From positions 1 to 34,364 of the forward strand of contig CAIKTE010000345.1 in assembly GCA_903830285.1 (NCBI GenBank): DNA of 34,364 bases, read 5' to 3'. Positions within the stretch are counted from its first letter, which is position 1; every line of letters begins with the position of its first letter. Below are positions 8,161 through 16,883 of this stretch, piece after piece. A program made the translations under genes and the position numbers. The notes under the pieces were generated by a model. It saw only the letters and a list, made by a program, of their open reading frames with translations. It searched no databases and was not told the origin of the DNA. The stretch comes from an uncultured Chitinophagaceae bacterium (GTDB lineage: Bacteria > Bacteroidota > Bacteroidia > Chitinophagales > Chitinophagaceae).

Positions 8161-9015
8161 TTAATAAGTAGTCGTCATCTCCTCATCTACACAAATAATA
8201 TAATCGGCTGTATTCTTATTTTCTGCCAATAAATGTTTGATATCTTTTTGACTGACCGTTGTAACTGTAATGATCTTCAGATCAGGTTTGCTTTGTTTTA
8301 AATGCCAGACTATACCATCATGATTCTGTGAATGGTAACTGCCGTTATAATGAATAAAGAGACTCCCGGGCACATAATATTTCAAAATAAAATGTGCCAT
8401 CGTTGCATCTTTTATGGCCTGTGCTTTAGGCATATTCACACTACCGTGACCGGCCATCATTGTCATCATCCCTTTATAACCGGGCAATTCTGCGTCATAA
8501 GCAATGGGTAAAGGTGCGATCCATGCTTTTTCTTTGGCAGTCAAAGTATCCAATGCTTCAAATCCGCCTTTAGAGACCAAAGCTGCATATCTGCGTGGTA
8601 CATTACTGGCAGCAAAAAAAATATTGTTTTCTTTGGCAAAATTTACAAGGGGTGCATAATCGGTAATATAATTTTTCCAGAGTCGTGCAGCACTGTCCAA
8701 TCCTTTGGCAGTCAATTTTCCCTGTAAATAAAGATCTAATGCAGGTTGATTATCCTGTTCAAACATTTCTGCACCCATCACCAGACCTTTCTGTTCTTTA
8801 CAATCTTTAGTGATCTCTAATTCCATCCAGTGACTGATAGGATTATTATGTGATTCGCCGATCATCACAATGTCATGCTGAACGATCGCTTTGATCATTT
8901 TTGTATAAGATACTTTTTTGCCTTTTGCATTATACAGAACATAAGCAGGCTTGTCTTGTGCGCATACACAAATCAGCATTAAAAAGCTGATAGAGAGCAG
9001 GGTCATTCTTTTCAT
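8161..9015 (-). CDS. ChaN-like haem-binding/TIKI-fold exported protein
   Basis: A 284-residue protein with an N-terminal signal sequence (hydrophobic core, then VCAQ; cleavage near residue 19). A lipobox is not convincing, so this looks like a signal peptidase I substrate rather than a lipoprotein. Residues 53-62 (GESHNNPISH), the EMFEQDNQPAL segment and NVPRRYA match the ChaN/Cofac_haem_bdg family (PF04187), related to the TIKI/EreA fold. C. jejuni ChaN binds haem and is linked to iron uptake; other relatives are hydrolases. The nearby ABC ATPase is transcribed in the same direction but is separated by 200 bases and a repeat, so no operon is claimed. Confidence 0.8.
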   Translation of the reverse strand: MKRMTLLSISFLMLICVCAQDKPAYVLYNAKGKKVSYTKMIKAIVQHDIVMIGESHNNPISHWMELEITKDCKEQKGLVMGAEMFEQDNQPALDLYLQGKLTAKGLDSAARLWKNYITDYAPLVNFAKENNIFFAASNVPRRYAALVSKGGFEALDTLTAKEKAWIAPLPIAYDAELPGYKGMMTMMAGHGSVNMPKAQAIKDATMAHFILKYYVPGSLFIHYNGSYHSQNHDGIVWHLKQSKPDLKIITVTTVSQKDIKHLLAENKNTADYIICVDEEMTTTY

Positions 9016-9106
9016 AAATGAAAGTTCGGGGTTTTAAGCCAATTGTTGAACTCGCCCTATAAATATTTCAACCTTTAATAGAAAGTTCGGCTCATATTCT
9101 CCCTAA

Positions 9107-9135
9107 TAAAAAAGTCCTGCATGAATGCAGAACTT
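9107..9135 (-). terminator. Intrinsic terminator of the WxxGxW gene
   Basis: On the minus strand AAGTTCTGCA pairs with TGCAGGACTT (one G-T pair) and runs into a T-rich tail at about 9107-9113. It lies 27 bases past the stop. Confidence 0.75.
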
Positions 9136-9161
9136 CTTACTCTAAAAACAACCAAAACTTC

Positions 9162-9464
9162 TTAATTCCAGTGACCGGAAACCCAATAATCTCCATGATG
9201 AGAACGATGCTTCCATTCACCTGAAACCCAATGTGTGTGATGAGCAGGTGCTGCTTCCCAATGTTGAGGCACATTTTCATATTTGCCTCCACGCCAACTC
9301 CATTCGTCTGTGATCCAAACATGGCTTTTGGAAGGAGCTGTAGTTCTTACAACAACAGTTGCTTTCGGGCGTTCATTCACATAATGTGTTTGAGCACTCA
9401 CATATTGTGCATACCCTCCCAACAAAACGAGTATCACAATTAATGAAACCAGATACTTTTTCAT
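9162..9464 (-). CDS. Small secreted WxxGxW-repeat protein
   Basis: A 100-residue protein with a signal peptide (cleavage near YVSAQ, residue 25). The mature part contains repeated aromatic units: WITDEWSWRGG, VPQHWEAAP, HWVSGEWKHR and YWVSGHW. These fit the WxxGxW repeat family (PF12779). The mature chain is rich in Trp and His and is probably a small periplasmic or outer-membrane-associated beta structure. Function is unknown. A good terminator follows, and no operon partner is seen. Confidence 0.75.
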   Translation of the reverse strand: MKKYLVSLIVILVLLGGYAQYVSAQTHYVNERPKATVVVRTTAPSKSHVWITDEWSWRGGKYENVPQHWEAAPAHHTHWVSGEWKHRSHHGDYWVSGHWN

Positions 9465-9679
9465 AAATAAATTATTTAATTGATAAAATCTGAATGATCC
9501 CGATCTTGGGCTATCTGATTTTATGGTTTAAAGTTAAATTCACTCATCAGGTTGACTGTTACACTTTACCGTCTATTTATTACAGCATTCACATATTGTT
9601 ATTCGAAAACCAATTCTCCCGGTTATAAACTAAGCAAAACAATAAACAATGGCTATTTTGCAGCATATAATATGTTATT

Positions 9680-10450
9680 ATGCAGTTAGCGGGATTGATC
9701 ATTTTTGTTTTATTTATTGTTTTAGGACTAAAGCTCTATTACCATAAACAAAAACTCATCCGCAACTTTCAAATGCCGGCTGATACCAAACAGTTATTAG
9801 AGGTCCATATCGCTTTTTACAGAAATCTTAATGCCGATCAGAAGCTCGAATTCGAAATGCGTATCAAAGACTTTCTGAGTCATGTTACGATAACAGGCGT
9901 TGGCACTGTGGTAGAAGACTTAGACAGAATACTAATCGCATCCGGTGCCATCATGATCATTTTTGCTTTTCCCGGATGGCGTTATAATAATATCAATGAA
10001 GTGCTTTTATATAAAGATGCTTTTAATGAAGAGTATCAACAGGAAGGAAATGACAGGAATATTTTAGGAATGGTGGGCGATGGTGCTTTGAACCGACAGA
10101 TGATATTATCGCAATCATCAGTAAGAGCTTCCTTTCAAAATTCTGCTGATGGACATAATACAGTTATCCATGAGTTTGTGCATTTGGTTGATAAAGCAGA
10201 CGGTGCAGCAGATGGTATCCCTGAATATTTATTATCACGCCCCTACCTCCTTCCATGGATCAATAATATGCATCAAACCATAGAAGAGATGAAGCAGAAT
10301 GAACATCATGACATTAATTTTTACGGAACTAAAAATGATGCAGAATTCTTTGCTGTGGTTTCAGAATATTTCTTTGAACGGCCTGATGCTTTAAAATCGC
10401 ATCACCCTGAATTATATAAATTACTGGAACAAATGTTTCATCCTTTGTAG
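9680..10450 (+). CDS. MtfA-like zinc metallopeptidase (M90) with N-terminal membrane anchor
   Basis: A 256-residue protein. Residues 3-20 form one hydrophobic segment that would anchor it in the inner membrane. The remainder matches the MtfA/M90 family. The zinc motif HEFVH is at residues 164-168 and is followed by LVD, and a downstream AEFFAVVSEYFFE helix carries the third-ligand Glu. E. coli MtfA is cytosolic and sequesters the glucose-PTS repressor Mlc; here the anchored form and the absence of a PTS gene in the window make that role doubtful. Active-site residues are intact, so peptidase activity is expected. Downstream is the NIF3-like gene, same strand, 81 bases away. Confidence 0.85.
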   Translation: MQLAGLIIFVLFIVLGLKLYYHKQKLIRNFQMPADTKQLLEVHIAFYRNLNADQKLEFEMRIKDFLSHVTITGVGTVVEDLDRILIASGAIMIIFAFPGWRYNNINEVLLYKDAFNEEYQQEGNDRNILGMVGDGALNRQMILSQSSVRASFQNSADGHNTVIHEFVHLVDKADGAADGIPEYLLSRPYLLPWINNMHQTIEEMKQNEHHDINFYGTKNDAEFFAVVSEYFFERPDALKSHHPELYKLLEQMFHPL

Positions 10451-10531
10451 GAAAGAGCAGTGATATTTCTTTCAATATTTCATTTCAATTAACTTTATAA
10501 GACCGATACACGAATTGCTAAACTTCCAATC

Positions 10532-11467
10532 ATGACCGATCCAGAAAAAGTATTACAGAACGATAATAATCAAAGCCGTAGAAAATTCATTACAGCCATC
10601 AGTACAATGGTTGGCGCCGAAATATTATTCACCATACCAATGACAAGCAAAGCAGGCGGTTTATTTAAACCCGATGAAACAATTACTGTTGGCCTGATCA
10701 TGGATCGTTTTATCAAAGATGTTCCGACTGGCGTTTTAAAACAAACGGTAGATATACTAAAATCAGGTTCTGCAGATATGCCGGTAACCAGCATCGTCAC
10801 TTCTATGTTTGCAACTATCGAAGTAATTAAAAAAACAATTGCACTCGGCGCTAATTTTATCATTGTACACGAACCAACATTTTATTCTCATGAAGATGAT
10901 ACAAGCTGGTTAAAAGGTGATCGGGTATATCAATACAAATCTGAATTACTAAATAATAATAAAATAGCCGTTTGGCGTTGTCATGATTATATCCATCGCC
11001 TCGTTCCCGATCCTGTAAGTACGAGTCTATTGAAAGAGCTGGACTGGATGAAATATTCCGATAAAAGCTTTCAAAATCTGGTAACCATTCCCGATATCAG
11101 CTTAAGAAAATTGATCAGTTATTTAAAAACTAAACTCCAAATAGATCAGGTGAGATATATCGGTGACCTGGATCAAAACTGTAAAAGGGTTTTAGTAGCA
11201 CCCGGTGCTGTTGGTATCAGAACACAATCATCTGCAGTAAATTATTACAAACCTGATGTTCTGATCTGCGGTGAGATCAGTGAATGGGAAGCAGGAGAAT
11301 ATATTCGTGATGCAAGAGCCAAGGGTGATAACGTTTCACTGATTGTTGTTGGACATATTGCCAGTGAGGAAGCAGGTTCTATTTTCATGATCGATTGGCT
11401 GAAAGAAAAATTTCCTTCTGTTAAAGCGCAGTTCATTCCATCTGGAAATTCATTGTCATTTTTGTAA
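10532..11467 (+). CDS. NIF3-like dinuclear metal protein with Tat signal
   Basis: A 311-residue protein. Residues 15-20 read SRRKFI followed by a hydrophobic stretch, a twin-arginine export signal. The mature part resembles NIF3/YbgI proteins: candidate metal ligands are His113 (VHEPTFYSHED), possibly His120, the RCHD segment (His151, Asp152), and His275 with Glu279 in GHIASEEAG. Classical NIF3 proteins have HH at the first site; here the second His is Glu. NIF3 proteins are cytosolic toroidal hexamers of debated function (GTP cyclohydrolase I-like fold), so an exported member is unusual. Tat export fits a protein that folds and binds metal before transport. It is convergent with the isochorismatase-like gene. 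Confidence 0.75.
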   Translation: MTDPEKVLQNDNNQSRRKFITAISTMVGAEILFTIPMTSKAGGLFKPDETITVGLIMDRFIKDVPTGVLKQTVDILKSGSADMPVTSIVTSMFATIEVIKKTIALGANFIIVHEPTFYSHEDDTSWLKGDRVYQYKSELLNNNKIAVWRCHDYIHRLVPDPVSTSLLKELDWMKYSDKSFQNLVTIPDISLRKLISYLKTKLQIDQVRYIGDLDQNCKRVLVAPGAVGIRTQSSAVNYYKPDVLICGEISEWEAGEYIRDARAKGDNVSLIVVGHIASEEAGSIFMIDWLKEKFPSVKAQFIPSGNSLSFL

Positions 11468-11479
11468 CCCTTAAAATAG

Positions 11480-12055
11480 TTATCTCTTCTCCAGCATCTC
11501 AATGATCTTATCCGTATCATCCACTTCACCTATTCTTGGGAAAATATATTGTAAACTGCGTTCATGCGCATCGGCATTCATATCTGTCATGGCATCTTTT
11601 GCGAACGTGATATTATAAGCCCTTTCACTGGCATGTCTTGCAGTGCCTTCAACTCCAATACTTGTTGCCACACCCGCTAATACGATTCCGGTAATATTTC
11701 TCTTTTGCAATTCTTCCTGTAATGCTGTTTCGAAAAAAGCACCCCATGTATGTTTGGTGATAAAAATATCATTGTCAGTTGCACGGCTTTTAATTTCAGG
11801 AATAACTTCTGACCAGTCATCACTTCCCGGCGGGCGCAATGCTTGTTTGGCATCTTTGCGACACTTGTTCCATGCAGCCACTCCAGAATTTACATTCACT
11901 ATTACGATGGGCAAACCTGCTTTATGAAAAGCATCTACCAATTTTACGGTATTATCAATAACACCAGCGATCGGTTTTGCTAAGGGTAATTGTACGATCC
12001 CTTTTTGAAGATCTATGATCACCAATGCGGTATTTGTATCAATTGCGGTTACCAT
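11480..12055 (-). CDS. Isochorismatase-fold hydrolase lacking the catalytic cysteine
   Basis: A 191-residue cytoplasmic alpha/beta hydrolase of the isochorismatase superfamily. Asp15 (VIIDLQKG) and Lys101 (TKHTWGAFFET) of the catalytic triad are present. At the nucleophile position the segment AGVATSIGVEGTARHA has Gly134 where amidase-type members have Cys. True isochorismatases such as PhzD also lack this Cys, so an acid-catalysed vinyl-ether type reaction or a non-amidase role is more likely than nicotinamidase or N-carbamoylase activity. No siderophore or phenazine pathway is adjacent, so the substrate is open. It lies 54 bases downstream of the MFS gene on the same strand, so they may be cotranscribed. 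Confidence 0.82.
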   Translation of the reverse strand: MVTAIDTNTALVIIDLQKGIVQLPLAKPIAGVIDNTVKLVDAFHKAGLPIVIVNVNSGVAAWNKCRKDAKQALRPPGSDDWSEVIPEIKSRATDNDIFITKHTWGAFFETALQEELQKRNITGIVLAGVATSIGVEGTARHASERAYNITFAKDAMTDMNADAHERSLQYIFPRIGEVDDTDKIIEMLEKR

Positions 12056-12109
12056 AATATCAGTTTTATATTTTTATTGATTGCAAAATTAGAAACTTAA
12101 AACTAAAGA

Positions 12110-13375
12110 TCATGATTCAAGAATAGGTTCAACGGAAAGTTCATCTGCCACAGCCCTGTCATTTTCTTTCTGTTTATTTCTTCGAAGATAGCGAACATGT
12201 ATGACCCCTATCAGCAGGGCAATGATTCCCGCTGACATCACTGTATTCTCCACACCGATATGCTCCGATACCTTACCAATGATCAACCCGCCAAAAGGCT
12301 GCATACCAAAAAAAGACATCGCATAAATACTGATCACCCTCCCACGCATTGCAGGATCGACCGTTGTTTGTATGATGGTGTTGGAGATCGTGATCTGCGA
12401 CATCATTCCAAATGCACTTAATGCAGCAAACACTAATGCAAGCGGATAATAAGTAGTGTGTGAAAATAAAATAAGCCCTGTGCCAAATACAAATGTATTG
12501 ATGGCTAATATTTTTCTGAGATTTGTACCCAGACGTAAAGATGCCAGAAATATCCCCCCGGCAAATGCACCCAACCCGATCACACTATCAATGATCCCAA
12601 ATGTTGATGCAGTTCCATGAAATATATCTTTTGCATATACAGGTATCAAAGTACTGAAAGGCAATACAAATAAACTTACCAAAGCAAGCATGGCCATGAT
12701 AGAACCGATAGCAGGTGTTTTTATCACATAGATCATCCCTTCCCGCAATGAGTTGAAAACATTTTGAGTGCTTTTCTTGCTAACATATGCCGGCAATTTC
12801 ATCATTAAAAGAGAAATAATAACAGCCAGAAAACTTAATGCGTTCAATCCAAAACAAATATCCTCCCCAAATCTTTCGATCACTAAACCTGCAATAGCCG
12901 GACCAATCAGTCTCGATAAATTCACCATCGAAGAATTCAATGCCAAAGCATTGGGCAGGTACTTTTTATCGTCCACCATTTCATACACCAGCGATTGTCT
13001 TGCCGGCACATCGAATGCGTTAATGATACCGAGCAATACACTTAATGAAAGCACTTCCCAAACAGTATAATGTTTAAAGAAGATCAATACAGCCAATAAT
13101 AATGCCTGGAGCATGGATGCTATTTGTGTAAGCAGCATTAATTTATACCGGTTATACCTGTCTGCTGCCACACCACCCAGAAAAGAAAACAAAAAAGAAG
13201 GAAACATGGTGGCAAACAAAGTAACCCCTAGCATGAATTTGGAATGTGTTAATGAATACACTACCCAGCTAACTGCGGTCTTTTGCATCCAGGTACCGAT
13301 CAGGGATACAGATTGTCCGGTGAAAAATAACCGATAGTTACGACTCTTAAATGCGCTGAATGTTGTGATTCTCAT
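12110..13375 (-). CDS. MFS transporter, EntS/MFS_3-like exporter
   Basis: A 421-residue membrane protein with about 12 hydrophobic helices. The N-terminus (FRSRNYRLFF-like: FKSRNYRLFFTGQSVSLIGTWMQ) is typical of MFS_3 (EntS-type) proteins. The loop 2-3 signature appears as GGVAADRYNRYKLM, and RGRVISIYAMSF marks the second half. Relatives export siderophores or drugs by proton antiport across the inner membrane. The C-terminal tail (about 25 residues) is charged and cytoplasmic. The substrate cannot be deduced. It precedes the isochorismatase-like gene and follows hutU, all on the minus strand. Confidence 0.85.
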   Translation of the reverse strand: MRITTFSAFKSRNYRLFFTGQSVSLIGTWMQKTAVSWVVYSLTHSKFMLGVTLFATMFPSFLFSFLGGVAADRYNRYKLMLLTQIASMLQALLLAVLIFFKHYTVWEVLSLSVLLGIINAFDVPARQSLVYEMVDDKKYLPNALALNSSMVNLSRLIGPAIAGLVIERFGEDICFGLNALSFLAVIISLLMMKLPAYVSKKSTQNVFNSLREGMIYVIKTPAIGSIMAMLALVSLFVLPFSTLIPVYAKDIFHGTASTFGIIDSVIGLGAFAGGIFLASLRLGTNLRKILAINTFVFGTGLILFSHTTYYPLALVFAALSAFGMMSQITISNTIIQTTVDPAMRGRVISIYAMSFFGMQPFGGLIIGKVSEHIGVENTVMSAGIIALLIGVIHVRYLRRNKQKENDRAVADELSVEPILES

Positions 13376-13434
13376 ATTTCCTTGCTGTCACAAAATTTAA
13401 TTGATGCTTGATCCTGTGCCGCAAATTTAGCCGA

Positions 13435-15141
13435 TCATTTGCTCAACCTATCAACAATACTCAATCCGTTCTTTCTTTGTACATCAATAGCAATATCGTA
13501 ACCCGCATCAGCATGTCTTATCACTCCCATTCCGGGATCGTTACGCAATACTCTGGAAAGTCTTGCCGCCGCAGCATCTGTGCCATCGGCTACGATCACC
13601 ATTCCTGCATGGATACTATAACCCATACCCACACCTCCGCCATGATGCAGACTCACCCAACTTGCTCCGCCTGCCGTATTCACCAACGCATTCAAGATCG
13701 GCCAGTCGGCTACTGCATCACTTCCATCCAGCATAGCTTCTGTTTCTCTGTTTGGTGATGCAACAGAACCCGTATCCAAATGATCTCTTCCTATTACAAT
13801 TGGTGCTTTAACTTTTCCTGTACGCACCAGTTCATTAAATGCCAATCCCGCTTTTTCTCTTTCTCCCTGTCCCAACCAGCAGATCCTTGCAGGCAATCCC
13901 TGAAAAGCAATTCTTTCCTTCGCCATTTTCATCCATCTTAATAAACCTGCATTTTGAGGGAATAAATTCATGATCACTTCATCCGTAACAGCAATATCAT
14001 TGGCATCACCGCTTAATGCAGCCCAACGGAAAGGACCTTTGCCTTCGCAGAATAAAGGACGGATATAGGCAGGAACGAATCCCGGGAACGCAAAGCAGTC
14101 GATAGTCGAGAGTCGGGAGTCAAGAGTACGTTGCTGATATTCCTGTGCCCTTGCCCGAATATTATTTCCGTAATCAAATGTAATAGCGCCCTTATCCATT
14201 AACTGGATCATCAATTGCACATGACGGAACATACTCCTATATGCATAGTCTGTATACTGTTCAGGATTTTGTTCGCGTAATATCTTTGCCTGCTGATAGG
14301 ATATTTCATGCGGCCAGTAACCGATCAACGGATCATGTGCAGATGTTTGATCGGATAATGTATCGGGAATAATATTTCTTTCAATTAATCTCTCCAATAA
14401 ATGAACAGCATTACAAAGAACACCAATGCTTTTGCTTACACCTTCTGCCTTATACCTTACAGCCTTATCTATAGCTTCATCAATATCAATGATCTTTTCA
14501 TCGAGGTATTTTGTTTCAATGCGTTTATCGATACGCCACTCTTCTACTTCAGCGATCAATGCAACACCTTCGTTCATGGTGATGGCAAGTGGTTGTGCAC
14601 CTCCCATGCCACCTAATCCGGCAGTAACATTTAATGTTCCTTTTAAAGAACCACCAAAATGTTTATCTGCAATGGCAGCATAAGTTTCATAAGTTCCTTG
14701 CACGATACCTTGCGAACCGATATAGATCCAGCTGCCTGCGGTCATTTGTCCGTACATCATCAATCCCTTCTTTTCCAGTTCATCAAAATGTTCCCAGGTG
14801 GCCCATTTAGGAACAAGCTGTGAATTAGAGATCAATACACGTGGTGCATCCGCATGTGTTTTTAAAATACCTACGGGCTTACCGCTTTGTATCAATAATG
14901 TTTCATCGTTCTCAATTTCTTTTAAAGCTTTGATGATAAGATCTAGACTTTCAAAATTGCGTGCCGCTTTACCTCTGCCACCATACACAATGAGATCATC
15001 GGGACGTTCAGCAACATCAGGATCTAAATTATTCAACAACATTCTTAATGCAGCTTCCTGGATCCATCCTTTGCAATTCAATGTTGAGCCGATGGGTGTT
15101 TTGTATTTGATGGGATCGTAATTTCTTTTGATGGTTATCAT
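13435..15141 (-). CDS. hutU: Urocanate hydratase (HutU)
   Basis: Converts urocanate to imidazolone propionate in histidine degradation, in the cytoplasm, with tightly bound NAD+. At 568 residues it is slightly longer than the usual roughly 550-557. The NAD-binding GLGGMGG (175-181), the FDYGNNIR segment, [20 protein letters not shown] and the C-terminal [15 protein letters not shown] are all present, so the enzyme should be active. The extra length lies at residues about 338-349 ([13 protein letters not shown]), where relatives have only a short linker between NIR.RA and the FPGF motif. That stretch is encoded by five 7-bp repeat units. No other hut genes lie in the window. Confidence 0.95.
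   Translation of the reverse strand: MITIKRNYDPIKYKTPIGSTLNCKGWIQEAALRMLLNNLDPDVAERPDDLIVYGGRGKAARNFESLDLIIKALKEIENDETLLIQSGKPVGILKTHADAPRVLISNSQLVPKWATWEHFDELEKKGLMMYGQMTAGSWIYIGSQGIVQGTYETYAAIADKHFGGSLKGTLNVTAGLGGMGGAQPLAITMNEGVALIAEVEEWRIDKRIETKYLDEKIIDIDEAIDKAVRYKAEGVSKSIGVLCNAVHLLERLIERNIIPDTLSDQTSAHDPLIGYWPHEISYQQAKILREQNPEQYTDYAYRSMFRHVQLMIQLMDKGAITFDYGNNIRARAQEYQQRTLDSRLSTIDCFAFPGFVPAYIRPLFCEGKGPFRWAALSGDANDIAVTDEVIMNLFPQNAGLLRWMKMAKERIAFQGLPARICWLGQGEREKAGLAFNELVRTGKVKAPIVIGRDHLDTGSVASPNRETEAMLDGSDAVADWPILNALVNTAGGASWVSLHHGGGVGMGYSIHAGMVIVADGTDAAAARLSRVLRNDPGMGVIRHADAGYDIAIDVQRKNGLSIVDRLSK
14095..14129. repeat. In-frame heptamer repeat (GAGTC core) inside hutU
   Basis: Five 7-bp units: GCAGTCG, ATAGTCG, AGAGTCG, GGAGTCA, AGAGTAC. 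They encode the extra residues about 338-349 of HutU. The same GAGTC-core heptamers occur in ispE and murB. Confidence 0.85.
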
Positions 15142-15180
15142 TTGGCAATCGTTTTTCGGATTTGCAATTTAGAGAAAGTA

Positions 15181-15374
15181 TTGGCATTCCGATCCCGCTT
15201 ATAGCGGGAGAGGGATCTGTTGGGATGTATTGGCATTCCTACGAAGGAGGAATCTGCCGGGCTTTATGTCCTTCCGTTCGAAGAACTCCTTTGGAGAGGC
15301 ACGAGGAATCTGCCTATCTTTTGTACTAAGGCTGAGTAGAACCCTCTCCCGTATCTAACGAGATCGGCATGACA
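15181..15374. repeat. Nested inverted-repeat element, MITE-like
   Basis: The ends are inverted: TTGGCATTCCGATC at 15181 and GATCGGCATGACA ending at 15374. Further in, CGGGAGAGGG (left) matches the reverse complement of CCCTCTCCCG (right). The left arm contains a perfect small hairpin CCCGCT-TAT-AGCGGG (15194-15208). The centre has two copies of GAGGAATCTGCC-like sequence. No coding capacity. It may be a non-autonomous mobile element or an intergenic REP-like unit. Confidence 0.6.
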
Positions 15375-15420
15375 GCTCTGCCACAATTTCAGCCAGCAAA
15401 TAGCTTTTTTTGATTCGTCT

Positions 15421-15453
15421 ATCCTATAGCGATCCTAAAGTCATCCTATAGTG
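15421..15453. repeat. Three 11-bp tandem units
   Basis: ATCCTATAGCG, ATCCTAAAGTC, ATCCTATAGTG, followed by a partial fourth unit (ATGGC). The 11-bp period recurs in a larger array at 17882-18002 with a different unit sequence. Confidence 0.75.
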
Positions 15454-15773
15454 ATGGCTTAACTATTTCAGAATGATAAACTGCCAGATTTACAGCATAA
15501 AAGGCTTTATTCTTTAGTCTCAAAGAAACTTCGATTTTGAGTTTCTGGGACTTTGATTTATGGTATGTTTATTTGGGAAAATATATCGTATTGTAGGGGA
15601 TGTTATTGGTAATACTCTGATTAATGAAGCAACAGAGTCTTAAAAGGAACGGCTTTATTGTGATTCTTAAAGAGATTTAGCTATGAAATTAATATTTTAG
15701 ATAAATTGCATAAGACGATTTATTTAAGGTTAAAAGTTATAAACAGCTAAATCCAAAATTCCCATTCAAAAAA

Positions 15774-16265
15774 ATGTTGAAATATTTAAAGTTAATACTG
15801 ACTTTGAGTCTTTTGTTTCTTATTTCAACATCTCAAGCTCAACTACTTGAAAAGGGAGTATATATTGGTTATGAATCAGAGCCTATTCTTGGTCAAATTA
15901 CTCATTGGACAGATATTATTACTGGTGTTCAAATCGATGACACAACACAGAGATTTCATTTTGAGGTTAAAATTTATGTTTTTGACTCCACAATAGAAAT
16001 TCATAAAAGACATATTCCAACTAAAAACAGGTTTGATTCAACAGAATATATTTTTATCTACAATGCGATCATTTCAAATCGTGATGGCAAAACAACTCTA
16101 TTTGGAAGTATTAAGAAATGTGTGAATTGTAAAATAAGTGCAGACCCAACGCCAAAATTTGTTCATGTTTTTTATACTGTTCATGTTGAAAATAAAAAAG
16201 TATTTATCGACTCGGACAATGAAAAAAGAATATTATTCAAGAAACGTAAATTGCCTAAAACATAA
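15774..16265 (+). CDS. Secreted hypothetical protein
   Basis: A 163-residue protein with a clear signal peptide (MLKYLKLILTLSLLFLIS, then TSQAQ; cleavage near residue 22). The mature part shows alternating hydrophobic and polar residues typical of beta structure and a CVNC pair (Cys115-Cys118 region) that could form a disulphide or bind metal. No family is recognised. Three bases separate it from the next open frame and 27 from that gene's likely start, so the two are probably cotranscribed and both are exported. The pair lies in an AT-rich, repeat-flanked region, which suggests accessory or acquired DNA. Confidence 0.6.
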   Translation: MLKYLKLILTLSLLFLISTSQAQLLEKGVYIGYESEPILGQITHWTDIITGVQIDDTTQRFHFEVKIYVFDSTIEIHKRHIPTKNRFDSTEYIFIYNAIISNRDGKTTLFGSIKKCVNCKISADPTPKFVHVFYTVHVENKKVFIDSDNEKRILFKKRKLPKT

Positions 16266-16292
16266 CAATTGTTAATTACTAAATCAATCTCC

Positions 16293-16883
16293 ATGCGATT
16301 CTCTTTACTCATATTTTTTGCAATTATTTCTTTTATCAGCAAAGGACAAAAAGTTGAGTATCGTAATGATTCCATTTATATTAACAGTTTTTACGTGAAT
16401 GCTTTTACTTCTAAATTAACCTTAGACAGCTTATTAAAAGATAAAGGCAAAATTGAACAACATTTGGGTAAAACTTACTCCTTTACAAAGGAAAGAGATA
16501 AAAATACAAGGTATACGTATAGTAAATTGGGGTTAATATTTGGTAAAAGTGATTTTGATACAACGAGACTTTCAATTGCAATAAAATTGTATAGAAATTC
16601 AAACCCAATGGTTGATCAAAATAATATGTCCACTAATCCTTTTAAAGGAGAACTATATATTGCAGACAACTATATGAATGACAAAAGAACTATTGAACAA
16701 TTGCAAAAATTGAACAACTGCACATTACAATATCAACAGAGTCATATAAGTGCTTTTGGTCAGCCGCACACAATAACCATTGCTAATCTTATTTATCAGG
16801 AAAGTTTGGTTAACATTTTGTTTGACAGTGATACAAATGAAACGACTTGTGTTTTCATCTATCATAATCGGAATATTAAATAA
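16293..16883 (+). CDS. Secreted hypothetical protein, probable operon partner
   Basis: The frame opens at 16269, but the ATG at 16293 starts a normal signal peptide (MRFSLLIFFAIISFISKGQ), giving 196 residues. The mature protein begins with KVEYRNDSIYINSF and has patterns (SKLTLDSLLKDKGKIEQHLGK; YSKLGLIFG) seen in poorly characterised exported proteins of Bacteroidota that may belong to a DUF family. No catalytic motif is visible. It follows the previous secreted gene in the same direction. Both may act in the periplasm or outer membrane; no function is proposed. After the stop, 295 bases (16884-17178) hold no gene, only AT-rich sequence with one small ACTATAGTTATAGT palindrome. Confidence 0.6.
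   Translation: MRFSLLIFFAIISFISKGQKVEYRNDSIYINSFYVNAFTSKLTLDSLLKDKGKIEQHLGKTYSFTKERDKNTRYTYSKLGLIFGKSDFDTTRLSIAIKLYRNSNPMVDQNNMSTNPFKGELYIADNYMNDKRTIEQLQKLNNCTLQYQQSHISAFGQPHTITIANLIYQESLVNILFDSDTNETTCVFIYHNRNIK

Larger units (their letters stand above)
15142..15773. other. 632-bp intergenic region made largely of repeats
   Basis: No convincing gene is seen. In order it holds a nested inverted-repeat element (15181-15374), three 11-bp units (15421-15453), and a hairpin whose arms are at 15516-15530 and 15540-15552 (AGAAACT/AGTTTCT core). About 220 AT-rich bases follow before the next gene, with no clear signal except probable promoter sequence. Confidence 0.7.

Noticed and set aside
9137-9322. 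61-codon minus-strand open frame
   Set aside because: It overlaps the WxxGxW protein gene in another frame and lacks a signal peptide or any recognisable motif.
13408-13758. 116-codon plus-strand open frame antisense to hutU
   Set aside because: The minus strand encodes the conserved C-terminus of urocanate hydratase; this frame has unnatural composition.
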